35,276 bases of DNA from Clostridia bacterium (GCA_017935675.1 JAGBHE010000052.1:1-35276); one strand, 5' to 3'; counted from the first letter of the stretch, positions 1 to 8,730 are shown. The notes: generated by a model not told the origin, from the letters alone. Numbers and translations: made by a program.

Positions 1-98
1 AAAAATGCTTGATTTTACCTTGAAAGTATGATATTATAATTACAGATTATTTTTACAGATGAATTTTGAAAAAGTGAGCTGTAGAGCCATTTTTCGTG

Positions 99-132
99 TT
101 GCCTCATAATATAGATTATGGGGCAATTTTTT
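99..132 (+). terminator. Rho-independent terminator of a gene left of the window
   Basis: A 12-bp stem (99-110 with 115-126, one G-U pair) with a 4-nt loop is followed directly by six T residues and more T-rich sequence. The T-tract orientation shows it serves plus-strand transcription coming from outside the window. Confidence 0.85.
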
Positions 133-201
133 ATTTATTAACTCATTCATCATGCTTATATTATAACACCATGTCAGGTGGAAGTATTGTCAACTTTTAA
201 A

Positions 202-261
202 AACACACGGGGACGGTTCTCTTGTGTCAAAAATGACACAAGAGAACCGTCCCCGTGTGTT
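202..261. repeat. Perfect 28-bp inverted repeat with AAAA loop
   Basis: Positions 202-229 and 234-261 are exact reverse complements separated by four A residues. The arms contain the core GGGGACGGTTCTCTTGTGTC. From memory, closely related GGGGACGGTTCT palindromes are dispersed in many copies in Firmicutes genomes and resemble REP or MITE-type elements. It sits 25 bp beyond the stop of the minus-strand oxidoreductase gene and could also stop or protect that transcript, but there is no clear T-tract on either side. No second copy was seen in this window. Confidence 0.85.
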
Positions 262-286
262 CTGTTGCTCCTGTTTTCGAGTATCT

Positions 287-1867
287 TTAATGCGAAAATC
301 TGTCTGACAGAAATGCGCCTGCGGCTTCTGCTATGCGTATGCCGTCAACGGCGGAGGATGTAATTCCTCCGGCATGTCCGCCGCCCTCGCCTGCGGAAAA
401 AAGACCATCTATGTTCGTTTTCAAGGTTTCTCTGTCCCGTATAACCCTTACAGGCGACGAGCTTCTTGTCTCAGGAGCTGTAAGCACCGCATCCGGTGCG
501 CAAAAGCCCTTAAGCCTCTTATCAAGCTTAACTATTCCGCGTCTCAGCACACTGCAAATGTCCTCCGGCAAAACATCGGAAATACTGCCAAGAGTATATC
601 CCGGTTTTATAGTCGGTTCCACATTCCCAAGACGTGAAGAAGGCTTTCCGGCAAGAAAATCTCCGAGAGTCTGGACGGGAGCAAAGTAACCTCCTCCGCC
701 TGCCGCAAATGCTTTTTTTTCAAGCTTCTCCTGAAGCTCCATACCTGCAAAAACCGCTCCGCCTCCAAGCCCCGAAACGTTGACAAGGAGAGCGCTGTTT
801 GCATTTTCCCCCTCCCTTGCATTATTGCTCATTCCGTTTGTTACAACTCCGCCCCTCTCCGAGGCGGCATTTACAACAAAACCGCCGGGACACATGCAAA
901 AGGTATACAGTGAGCTGCCATCATCAAGGTGCGTCCAAAGCTTATAAGGTGCCGGCGGAAGAACTTTACTGAAGGAGCCGTACATTGCATCGCTTATAAG
1001 CTTCTGCTTATGCTCTATCCGTACGCCTATAGAAAACGGCTTCTGCTCCATGGCAAGCCCTCTTTTGTACAGCATACGCATCGTATCCCGACCGGAATGA
1101 CCGATAGCCAGAATCAGCGCGTCACATTCCATATCTGCCTCAGCCGCGTCAGCAATCTTTTTGATCCTTATTCCGCGAAGCGCTCCGCCCTCAAGCATTA
1201 TGTCTGAAAGCGCTGTGTTAAAAAGAAAACGTCCGCCGAGGGAAATGATTTCATTACGCATATTTTTCACAACGCTCCGCAATATGTCCGTACCAATATG
1301 CGGCGCGGCATCAATCAGTATATCCTCCGGCGCACCGAATCGTACAAACTCTTTAAGCACAGCTCTTATGCGCATATCGTTTATTCCTGTATTGAGCTTC
1401 CCGTCCGAAAAGGTTCCTGCTCCTCCCTCACCGAACTGAATATTCGTGTTTTCATCAAGCTTTCCTTCATCAAAAAAACGTTTCACTGCCGCCGCTCGTT
1501 CGCGGGCCTCACCGCCACGCTCCAGAACTGTCGGGCAAAAGCCTTGTCTTGCGAGCATAAGCGCTGAAAACAAGCCTGCCGGACCGCTTCCGACAATAAC
1601 GATTTTTCCGGATGGTTCAAGCTTCGGAAAAGCATATTCCGCATCATCTGTGCTTCGGAATTTTACTCTGCCTGCCGGTCTGATTTGTCCTTCAGGCTCA
1701 CAGTCTACAGTACAGGAATAAAACATATCACTTTTATGCCTTGCGTCTATCGCGCGTTTAACAAGCTTAACACTTTTAAGTCTGCATCCAAGAAGCTTTT
1801 CACAGCGTCCATGCAAAAGCTCCGGGCTTTCCGTGATTTCCATTCTTATCTCAAATAATCGAATCAT
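287..1867 (-). CDS. FAD-dependent oxidoreductase of the COG2509 type
   Basis: This is a 526-aa predicted FAD/NAD(P)-binding dehydrogenase. The dinucleotide-binding glycine motif GSGPAG lies near residues 93-98, followed by an LERGG segment typical of the flavoprotein fold, and a C-terminal FSAGEGGGHAGGITSSA segment matches the FAD-contacting end of the family. The roughly 85 residues before the Rossmann motif are the usual N-terminal extension of COG2509 proteins. An upstream in-frame ATG exists at 1939, but the start at 1867 is preferred because GAGAGGAT lies 8 bases before it and because the longer form would run into the divergent small gene. The physiological substrate of this family is not established. 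The start is only 61 bp from the divergent gene at 1929. Confidence 0.85.
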   Translation of the reverse strand: MIRLFEIRMEITESPELLHGRCEKLLGCRLKSVKLVKRAIDARHKSDMFYSCTVDCEPEGQIRPAGRVKFRSTDDAEYAFPKLEPSGKIVIVGSGPAGLFSALMLARQGFCPTVLERGGEARERAAAVKRFFDEGKLDENTNIQFGEGGAGTFSDGKLNTGINDMRIRAVLKEFVRFGAPEDILIDAAPHIGTDILRSVVKNMRNEIISLGGRFLFNTALSDIMLEGGALRGIRIKKIADAAEADMECDALILAIGHSGRDTMRMLYKRGLAMEQKPFSIGVRIEHKQKLISDAMYGSFSKVLPPAPYKLWTHLDDGSSLYTFCMCPGGFVVNAASERGGVVTNGMSNNAREGENANSALLVNVSGLGGGAVFAGMELQEKLEKKAFAAGGGGYFAPVQTLGDFLAGKPSSRLGNVEPTIKPGYTLGSISDVLPEDICSVLRRGIVKLDKRLKGFCAPDAVLTAPETRSSSPVRVIRDRETLKTNIDGLFSAGEGGGHAGGITSSAVDGIRIAEAAGAFLSDRFSH

Positions 1868-1928
1868 AGCCACAATCCTCTCGTAACAAAAACTGCGGGA
1901 AATCATAATATACATGGGAGGTGTTATT

Positions 1929-2087
1929 ATGACGCCCATTCAAGTAACGGCCGCCGTCACGGCCGCGGCAAATCTGCTGGCGGAAGTAATGACTGAAGAT
2001 GAGTTGGCTCTTTACGCCGCCGTATTCGCGCAGCTGGGAGACACGCTTGCAACAATCGCAGTAGTTAATGATTCCTCCGGGCAATAA
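1929..2087 (+). CDS. Small DUF6774-like protein (52 aa)
   Basis: A 52-aa open frame starts at ATG 1929 behind a strong GGGAGGTG ribosome site and stops at TAA 2085-2087. The protein is short and Ala-rich, with an acidic EDELALYAAVFAQLGDTLA segment. I recognise this pattern as resembling small DUF6774 proteins of Clostridia, whose function is unknown. It is divergent from the FAD oxidoreductase and tail to tail with the predicted structured RNA on the minus strand. Its last codons form one arm of an inverted repeat (2070-2082 with 2116-2132). The gene call is quite safe because of the ribosome site and composition. The family assignment is from memory. Confidence 0.7.
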   Translation: MTPIQVTAAVTAAANLLAEVMTEDELALYAAVFAQLGDTLATIAVVNDSSGQ

Positions 2088-2285
2088 AAAAGGAAAATGA
2101 ACTGCTTTTTTATATGCCCGGATGGAGGAATCGGACAGCAAGCTCATTTTCCTTTTGCGGAAGCGTCGGCCGGCGCGGCATGCCGTGTCAAAAGGAGGCC
2201 AAAAACCATGCTGCTGCCCCGTCAAGCCGATACTTCCAAAGGTATGTAGGATTATTGTGGTTACCTGCAGGATTATCTCTCCTGC
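2085..2285 (-). ncRNA. Predicted structured RNA of about 200 nt, class not recognised
   Basis: A consensus promoter at 2320-2292 would start a transcript near 2285, and a terminator ends it near 2085. No credible coding frame fills this stretch. In transcript order it has a 7-bp hairpin at the 5' end (2280-2286 with 2266-2272), a roughly 12-bp helix with one mismatch (2225-2237 with 2159-2171) enclosing a GC-rich region with a small palindromic hairpin, and the terminator. I compared it mentally with 6S, SRP, tmRNA, RNase P, T-box and common riboswitch cores and found no convincing match. It may be an independent small RNA. Alternatively, with readthrough, it could be a leader acting on the oxidoreductase gene at 1867, in which case it would be antisense to the small DUF6774 gene. 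Confidence 0.55.
2086..2156 (-). terminator. Terminator of the minus-strand structured RNA
   Basis: A perfect 13-bp stem joins 2144-2156 with 2088-2100, and on the minus strand it runs into six U residues (2091-2086). The loop is long (about 43 nt) and contains a small GCT/AGC helix. On the plus strand the same stem could end DUF6774 transcription, although the T-run there is only four bases. Confidence 0.6.
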
Positions 2286-2291
2286 AAATAT

Positions 2292-2320
2292 ATTATACAA
2301 TAAACACATCTGTCAGTCAA
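2292..2320 (-). promoter_or_regulatory. Sigma-A promoter for the structured RNA
   Basis: On the minus strand TTGACT (2320-2315) and TATAAT (2297-2292) are separated by exactly 17 bp. It begins 9 bp past the stop codon of the large GLUG gene (2329), so it cannot serve that gene and must drive transcription leftwards. Confidence 0.75.
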
Positions 2321-2328
2321 GCTGTAAT

Positions 2329-5300
2329 TTATTCCAAATCAATCTGAGATTCTGCTTTTTCCGTTTTTTTATTTGCCTCAAAACCGCTTTCCTCTGCGGT
2401 TTTTTCCTCTCCATCAATTTCAGACGGCTGTGTTTTTTCTAATTTTTTCTTACCTGCTTTGAACCTTTTAGCCAAAATGAAAATTGTACAGGCAAGCACA
2501 AGTACAAGCAATATAATTATCACAGCGCCTATCGGGTCAGCCTTCTTTTTTAGAAGATAAAAGCCGCCGGGCTTTTCAAGCTCAAAAACAATATAGCTTC
2601 CGTCACGCTCCGCCTCCGTGACGTGCATTCCGGAGGTATCGGGAATACCTACCGCCGCGCATTTTCCTTTTTCATCACGAACACGTACACGTACCTTATC
2701 CGAGTAACCGTCTGAAGTGCTTATCGTATAACCGGAGCTTACCTTATATCCGTCAAAACCGACATTCTGCAATGAAAGAGTATCAACAATAAGTTTTGTA
2801 TCCTCTTTGAAATTGCCCTCAACAAGAATCATCGGCGGCTTCTCGCCGCTTGATATAGTCGTTGTAGCATCGTTATACACACATGTAAAAACTGTATTTC
2901 TCAGTATTTTTTTTGAAATGTCCCCGTCCCATGACGGATTAAATCCCTCCTTAACAGGCAGTTCCGGCACCTGTGAGGAATCAACCACAGTCCCGTATTC
3001 CGCTTTAAGAGTCTGCACCGTTTCTCCGTCTATCACAAAGCTGACCGTAAATTCAAGCCTCGCCAATTCATCAGATTTTGCTTTAAGAAAGCCGCCGATT
3101 ATTTCAGAATCGTTTTCTGCAAGAAATCTGAGCTGCGGAAGATAACGTTCTCCGCTTCCCATATACCAGTCATCACTTATAAAGCCGTCCATGAGATACG
3201 GAATTATCCCATCGCCTGTCATATCATCCTTTGAAAGCGCCGCTGCCCTTCCTTCAAAATCAGCTCCGTCAATACCGCCGAGTCCTTCATCAATAAAATA
3301 ATTCTTTTCAATTGTATCCCCATTGTTTCCGGCAATGGCTCCGGTTCTTTCCGTTCCTCCGGTCACCTCCGGGAATGCATAGCAAAGACGGATACTGTCA
3401 GATTTTCCTGCAATTCCTCCCACATCGCTCTTAGCGGAGGTTTTCGCATAGCCTATACATTTTTCTATTTTGCCCCGGCTTTCCCCGGCAATGCCTCCTG
3501 CCATTTTACCCTCAGAAGCATCAATTTCTCCGCTTCCTATACAATTTTTTATAATTCCTATATTTGAAAATCCGGATATACCTCCGGCATTCCCGTTTTT
3601 GGATATTATTCTGCCCTCATTGACAGAACCATTTACAACAGCCTTAGCAAAGCCTTCTTCTTCAAGTATTTCAGCTCCCGATACCGTTTCGTTCTCACCG
3701 GTTTTCAGCTTTGACTCGCTTCCGACAGCTCCGGCAATTCCACCGGTATATTCAATACCGTTTATTTCACCGCTGTTATATGAATACCTTATAAGGGCAT
3801 CCTCCACCCATATTCCGGCAACAGGACGTAGCAGAGGGATATCAATGCTTTCCGGATCGCTTTTCTCAGAGCTGTCCTCTGCTTCGGCAGCATATACAGT
3901 CGGAAGAAGCATTTCCGGAAGCCTTGCATTTTCAGGGAGTTTGCCTTTGATATGTTCAATAACACCGTCTATTTTCCGTCGTATCTCATCAATGGCTGAA
4001 TCAATTTTTTCGAGCCGTTCAATCCTGCGCCGCAAAAGCCTGTCAATATCTCCGAGAGTTCCCGAAACAGCATCCGATATATCGGCAGAACTGTTGCTGA
4101 GCTGCTTCAGCGTATTGTTAAGTACCGCATGGGTAGTTTTAAGATTTTTTGTAAGCGGCTCTATCAGTTCCTCATCAAGCTCGTCCAGGCGCTCGCGTAT
4201 ATTTTCAAGGCTTTGCGCAGCATTTGCGTCTCCGTTTTCAAGAGCTGCAGCCGCCTCATCCATAAGTCCGGTCGCGCTTGTAAAAAGATCGTCCATCGTC
4301 CCGTCATTATCCTGAAGCAGTCGAATAGTTTCTGTAAGCGCGCCGTCAAGGGATTTAACCGCCGCTTTTGTTTCATCATTCACATCAGCCAGTCCGCTAA
4401 GAACATTTCTGACATTTTCACCTATTCCCTCTGTATCTGCAGAATCAAGCTTCTCAGATGCCTTATCTACAGCTTTTCCCACACGGCCGGTAAGGTCTGA
4501 AACAGAATCTGCAGCTTTGCTGACCGAATTATTTCCGTTAATGTCCTGAACCGCGCTGTTTACACTGTCAAGCACATCCTTTGTGCTTCCGGAAACCTGC
4601 GTGGTGTTGTCCACAATAGAATCTGTAAGCCTTGTAAGATTATCGGACAGTTTCAGTCCTTCGCCGCCCACTCCAAGCAAATCCTTTGACAGCTCCCGTA
4701 TGTCCTGCTTCCAGTCTGCCGGAAGCGAAGCAAGCTCTTCCTTTGCATTATCAATATCCGTTTTTACATCGTCAATATTTGATTTCACATCCTCCTTCAG
4801 CGTTTCGGCAGAAATATTGCTGAACGGCTCAAAACGTCCTGCTATTCCGCCGACTCCCCTGCGCCCGAAAACCTTGCCGCTGTTTGTACACTCAGTTATG
4901 AGTCCGCTTTGCTTGCCTGCAATTCCGCCGATGTTATCTCCGAGATTAATATATCCGACCTCGCCGCTGTTTACCGCGCCCTGAACCGCACCGTCAGAGC
5001 TGCCGGCGATTCCTCCGATACAGCTGCTTTTTTCATTGGCATTTGTATTTATATTTCCTTTATTCTCACAGTTTTTAATATATCCGTCGTTTTTTCCGGC
5101 AATTCCGCCGATATTGATATTTCCCTGTACAGCGCCGTAATTTACACATTCTTCAAGCATACCGGAATTTCTGTTATAGCCGACAATTGCGCCGACCGTA
5201 CTTTCTCCGGAAACAGAGCCTTTAAAGGAGCAGCCTCTTACAGTACCCTCATTTACAGCCGCAACAGCTCCTAAAATCTCTACATAATCCTCTGTAAGCT

Positions 5301-5739
5301 CACTTTTGACGCCCGTATTTTTAAACAGCTTACCCAGAACATTCTTTGTGCTTACACTTCCTCCGTCATCCCTGCTTCTGCTTTCAAAATTTCCTTCAAT
5401 GTTCAGATTTACAATCTCCGCGCCTTTTGCAACGCGTATAAAAAGGCCCTTATCATCTCCCTCAAAGCTCATCCGGATATTTTTAAGAGTATAGCCGCAG
5501 CCGTCAAAGGAACCGGAAAAGATTTCGACAGGAATCACATCTACGCCTGTAAAATCAATATCATTTTTTAAAACCACCTGCATTCCCTCAGAATATGCGT
5601 CAGATACGCATGAGCCTGCAAACCTGACAAATTCCTCAGCCGTTGAAAGCATTACTGTTTTACCGTCTGAATAGACGCTGCCGGGCAGAACGCCGCATAT
5701 AACAGCAGTACATATCAATGCGGAAAAAAACCTTTTCAT
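2329..5739 (-). CDS. Membrane-anchored GLUG-motif and coiled-coil surface protein
   Basis: This 1136-aa protein has an N-terminal signal peptide (basic start, hydrophobic core, VYS cleavage region near residue 24). A first block of GLUG-type repeats follows (units such as GGIAGKNDGYIKNCENKGNI, roughly residues 140-305). A long polar coiled-coil segment rich in Asp, Lys, Leu and Ser spans about 310-620, and a second GLUG block covers about 640-810. A segment near 905-965 resembles the Listeria-Bacteroides (InlB B-type) repeat. A C-terminal hydrophobic helix (about 1068-1089) is followed by a short charged cytoplasmic tail. GLUG repeats are known from adhesins and IgA1-protease-like proteins. 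The start overlaps the stop of the MMPL exporter in an ATGA arrangement with GAGGTG upstream, so the two are translationally coupled. A role as surface partner of the exporter is inferred. Confidence 0.85.
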   Translation of the reverse strand: MKRFFSALICTAVICGVLPGSVYSDGKTVMLSTAEEFVRFAGSCVSDAYSEGMQVVLKNDIDFTGVDVIPVEIFSGSFDGCGYTLKNIRMSFEGDDKGLFIRVAKGAEIVNLNIEGNFESRSRDDGGSVSTKNVLGKLFKNTGVKSELTEDYVEILGAVAAVNEGTVRGCSFKGSVSGESTVGAIVGYNRNSGMLEECVNYGAVQGNINIGGIAGKNDGYIKNCENKGNINTNANEKSSCIGGIAGSSDGAVQGAVNSGEVGYINLGDNIGGIAGKQSGLITECTNSGKVFGRRGVGGIAGRFEPFSNISAETLKEDVKSNIDDVKTDIDNAKEELASLPADWKQDIRELSKDLLGVGGEGLKLSDNLTRLTDSIVDNTTQVSGSTKDVLDSVNSAVQDINGNNSVSKAADSVSDLTGRVGKAVDKASEKLDSADTEGIGENVRNVLSGLADVNDETKAAVKSLDGALTETIRLLQDNDGTMDDLFTSATGLMDEAAAALENGDANAAQSLENIRERLDELDEELIEPLTKNLKTTHAVLNNTLKQLSNSSADISDAVSGTLGDIDRLLRRRIERLEKIDSAIDEIRRKIDGVIEHIKGKLPENARLPEMLLPTVYAAEAEDSSEKSDPESIDIPLLRPVAGIWVEDALIRYSYNSGEINGIEYTGGIAGAVGSESKLKTGENETVSGAEILEEEGFAKAVVNGSVNEGRIISKNGNAGGISGFSNIGIIKNCIGSGEIDASEGKMAGGIAGESRGKIEKCIGYAKTSAKSDVGGIAGKSDSIRLCYAFPEVTGGTERTGAIAGNNGDTIEKNYFIDEGLGGIDGADFEGRAAALSKDDMTGDGIIPYLMDGFISDDWYMGSGERYLPQLRFLAENDSEIIGGFLKAKSDELARLEFTVSFVIDGETVQTLKAEYGTVVDSSQVPELPVKEGFNPSWDGDISKKILRNTVFTCVYNDATTTISSGEKPPMILVEGNFKEDTKLIVDTLSLQNVGFDGYKVSSGYTISTSDGYSDKVRVRVRDEKGKCAAVGIPDTSGMHVTEAERDGSYIVFELEKPGGFYLLKKKADPIGAVIIILLVLVLACTIFILAKRFKAGKKKLEKTQPSEIDGEEKTAEESGFEANKKTEKAESQIDLE

Positions 5740-8183
5740 ATCGTTGTCACCTCATTTTCCGAAAATTCCTGTTCTTTATCGGCAGCTTCATCTCCTGCCT
5801 CAACACGGGCATCAACGTTCCCGCGTATAAAGCCGTGAAAGCTTCCGTCAACAAATCCGGACACCTCTCCGCGTATCCTGCCGTTTACGTATATCATACC
5901 CGCTTCGGAATGCAGACTTTTATCCTTCTTTTTGGCAAATGCCGTTTTTTCAATGATTTTATCGCTCAGTATCAGTATCTGAGGCAAAACAAGCATAACA
6001 AGGAGTATTGAGGTAAGCGTTCCCCTGCCGAGAGTCATTCCGATAGATGCGATTATTGCGTTTGATGACATAAAAGCAATGAGAAAGCCCGCAATTGTCA
6101 ATATTGAACCCGAGGTCAGTATTGTCGGGAAGCCCTGATTAAGAGAATCGATTATTGCCGCCTTGTGATCCATCGTATCCTTTATGGTAACATATCGGTT
6201 TGTCAGAACTATGGCATAATCAATTGTGGCTCCCATCTGAATTGAGCTTACAACAAGATAGCTCAGGAAATACATTTTCGAACCTGTCAGATAAGGCATT
6301 GAAAAGTTAATCCATATACTCCCCTGAATTGTCAGTACAAGCATAAGCGGCAGTCCCGACGACTGAAAGGTAAACAGCAGAATTATAATAACCGCAAGTA
6401 TGGTAAGAAGGCTTATCTTATTATTATCTGTGCTGAAGGTGGATTTAAGGTCAAAGCTGTTTGTTGAGTTTCCGGCTATAATCGGATCATCATAATACTT
6501 TTTTACAGTATCTCTTATCCGGTCTATCAGCTCATAGCTTTCAGGCGCTTCAATCTCATAATTGTATGTAAAAACAAGCCGTGAATATTCCTCTCCCTCA
6601 AGCTGTGCCCTGGCATCAGTCAACGTATCATGCAGCTCGTTCACCTTATCGGTCATTTCATCATCAAGGGATATAATACCAAGATCCATCTGCTCATAAA
6701 CAAACATGAACATATCAATTATCGTTACGGTATAATTATCCACATTCTGAAAAATTGCGCCATATTCCTCATTTGACGCGCCATACGCCTGAAACAGCAG
6801 TCTTGAAAGCTCCAGATCTATGCCGGTAAGCTCGGTAAATTCCCTCGGAGTTATTTTATCGGTCAGCCTGTAATCATCATTTATTTCAACATTTGCAAGG
6901 CCAAGCGCCGAGGTTATGCCGTCCATATTTGAAATTGTATCAAGAAGCTTTCCTTCCTTGACATAATCACCTTTAGGTATTATAACCGCAAGCTGATTAT
7001 CCGCCCCAAAAGTGCTTTTTATTTTTTCTTCGGAAATGCTTTTCTCGGTAACCTTTGACGCTTTAATAGACGTTATATCAAAGGCATACTCACATTTTGA
7101 CGAAAAGAAAATACAAAATACCGTTACCACGGCAAAAATCACAGGCACAACAAATCTCGCCTTCAACACAAAGCGTCCCCATCCGGAAATGACCGGTACA
7201 AAGCTTTTATGACGTGTTTTGTCAATTAGTCCGGAGAACATCAGAAGAAGTCCGGGCATAAGCAAAAATACCGTTACAAGACTGCACAGTATACCCTTGC
7301 AAAGAACAAGACCCATGTCAAGACCGATTTTCAGATGCATAACGCAAAGAGCGGCAAGGCCTGAGATGGTGGTAAGACTGCTTGATGATATTTCTATTAT
7401 TGCCTTTGAAAGAGCGGCAATAATAGCGTCATAGGCGGGAAGACCGTTATTCTTTTCCTCGGTAAAACGGTGCGACAGAATTATGGCGTAGTCAATTGCA
7501 AGGGCAAGCTGCAATACAACAGCGATTGCCTTTGTAATATATGATATCTCACCGAAGATATAATTGGTTCCCATATTAAGAAGCGCTGCAACGCCAAATA
7601 CTGCCAGAAATACAGGAACCTCCATAAAGCTTTCGGAGGTAAAAAGAAGTACGGCAATAATTACGAGAACAGCGCACACAAGAATAAACGACATTTCCGA
7701 CTCGAGAGTTCTTGAATTGTCATCAATAGAATTTGAATAAACATAACAGTCATATGCAGAGAACTCCTCCTTTATATCATCAAGGAGATCAAGCTCTGTA
7801 TCCTCTGAAAGCCCAGCTTCCACGGTAACATCAAACAAAGCGGAGGATTCCTTGTAATGTTCGTCGGTATTGTCAAACTGTACCTCCTTCACACCCTCCA
7901 TGGTCTCAAGGCGTTCACAAAGCTTTTCCGCTTCCTTATATGTAACATTGCAAATCTGTACCTTCGCCGTATCGTATGTGATAAACTCACGCTCCATAAT
8001 ATCCAGGCCTCGCCGTGTCTCGGTATCGGCAGGAAGATATGTCGTTATATCATTATTTACACGAACCTTCGGAATCGACATAATACAGAACACAAGCGCC
8101 AGGGCGAACATAAAATAGACCGCCCGGTGCTTGTCAACTATAAATTTCGAAACCCTGTACATGACGTTTTTGTTCTTTTTCAT
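5736..8183 (-). CDS. MMPL/RND-superfamily exporter
   Basis: This 815-aa polytopic membrane protein has the duplicated RND layout: two transmembrane blocks, each preceded by a large extracytoplasmic domain. The diagnostic membrane Asp-Tyr motifs occur in both halves (LALAIDYAIILSHR and MGATIDYAIVLTNR), as expected for proton-driven MMPL transporters, which export lipids or hydrophobic compounds or contribute to resistance. Length is normal for the Firmicutes type. A cytoplasmic C-terminal extension of about 55 residues, with alternating short hydrophobic and Gly/Arg units (YVNGRIRGEVSGFVDGS), is not part of the usual core. Ribosome site AGAAGG lies 8 bases before the ATG. It follows the YhcH-like gene by 20 bp and overlaps the GLUG gene by 4 bp, so all three are probably one operon. 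The substrate is unknown. Confidence 0.9.
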   Translation of the reverse strand: MKKNKNVMYRVSKFIVDKHRAVYFMFALALVFCIMSIPKVRVNNDITTYLPADTETRRGLDIMEREFITYDTAKVQICNVTYKEAEKLCERLETMEGVKEVQFDNTDEHYKESSALFDVTVEAGLSEDTELDLLDDIKEEFSAYDCYVYSNSIDDNSRTLESEMSFILVCAVLVIIAVLLFTSESFMEVPVFLAVFGVAALLNMGTNYIFGEISYITKAIAVVLQLALAIDYAIILSHRFTEEKNNGLPAYDAIIAALSKAIIEISSSSLTTISGLAALCVMHLKIGLDMGLVLCKGILCSLVTVFLLMPGLLLMFSGLIDKTRHKSFVPVISGWGRFVLKARFVVPVIFAVVTVFCIFFSSKCEYAFDITSIKASKVTEKSISEEKIKSTFGADNQLAVIIPKGDYVKEGKLLDTISNMDGITSALGLANVEINDDYRLTDKITPREFTELTGIDLELSRLLFQAYGASNEEYGAIFQNVDNYTVTIIDMFMFVYEQMDLGIISLDDEMTDKVNELHDTLTDARAQLEGEEYSRLVFTYNYEIEAPESYELIDRIRDTVKKYYDDPIIAGNSTNSFDLKSTFSTDNNKISLLTILAVIIILLFTFQSSGLPLMLVLTIQGSIWINFSMPYLTGSKMYFLSYLVVSSIQMGATIDYAIVLTNRYVTIKDTMDHKAAIIDSLNQGFPTILTSGSILTIAGFLIAFMSSNAIIASIGMTLGRGTLTSILLVMLVLPQILILSDKIIEKTAFAKKKDKSLHSEAGMIYVNGRIRGEVSGFVDGSFHGFIRGNVDARVEAGDEAADKEQEFSENEVTTI

Positions 8184-8203
8184 AAACAGCGCCTTCTTAA
8201 AAT

Positions 8204-8650
8204 TTACTTATGGATTTTTATAAGTATCTTTTTAACCGGTACACTCTCATTAAGCTTCATGCCCGGTCTGTGAACGTCGTTCGGGAAGAACACGGCGAAC
8301 TCATTTTTCTTAAACGGAATACGGACAGCGTCCGAAACGTCAAAAAATTCAACATCCTTTTCTGCATTATATTCAGTATTTTGCTCTGATTCACTTCTTT
8401 GCTTCCACTCCATAATCTCTTCGCCGGAAACGATAAACTGAATGTCTATGTATTCTCTGTGCCCTTCATACCGTGCTTCTGTCTTGCTGTCATACTCCTG
8501 AACAGAGGCATATACATTTTTTCCGTCAAGCTCATACTTACCGACGGGAAGGTTTTCCGCCACACACTTTTCTATAAACTCAAAGCCAAGCTTAAAGCCT
8601 GCTCCGAGACACTCATACTGTTTTTTGTTTTCAATTGAATCTGCAATCAT
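8204..8650 (-). CDS. YhcH/YjgK/YiaL-family protein
   Basis: This 148-aa protein matches the YhcH/YjgK/YiaL (DUF386, EbgC-like) cupin-fold family. The motifs seen are the central REYIDIQFIVSGEE segment and the C-terminal AVFFPNDVHRPGMK segment, whose His residue belongs to the metal site of the family. Relatives act in sugar metabolism, for example sialic acid or keto-sugar handling and as the small subunit of evolved beta-galactosidase; the exact substrate here is unknown. An in-frame ATG six codons upstream is rejected because AAAGG lies 10 bases before the ATG at 8650 and nothing comparable precedes the earlier one. It is 20 bp upstream of the MMPL exporter on the same strand. Confidence 0.85.
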   Translation of the reverse strand: MIADSIENKKQYECLGAGFKLGFEFIEKCVAENLPVGKYELDGKNVYASVQEYDSKTEARYEGHREYIDIQFIVSGEEIMEWKQRSESEQNTEYNAEKDVEFFDVSDAVRIPFKKNEFAVFFPNDVHRPGMKLNESVPVKKILIKIHK

Positions 8651-8730
8651 CTTAAAACAACCTTTCATAAAAAATTTTAAAACACCGCTTTGTAAATATT
8701 ATAGTCTGACAATACATCCAAAGCATCACA

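Noticed and set aside
2209..2247. 12-codon frame behind AAGGAGG on the plus strand
   Set aside because: The ribosome-like sequence lies within the predicted structured RNA region on the other strand, and the peptide is too short and featureless to support.
3470..4315. Long plus-strand frame of 281 codons inside the GLUG/coiled-coil gene
   Set aside because: It is antisense to a well-supported gene, Ser/Pro-rich as expected from a mirrored frame, and has no ribosome site or recognisable domain.
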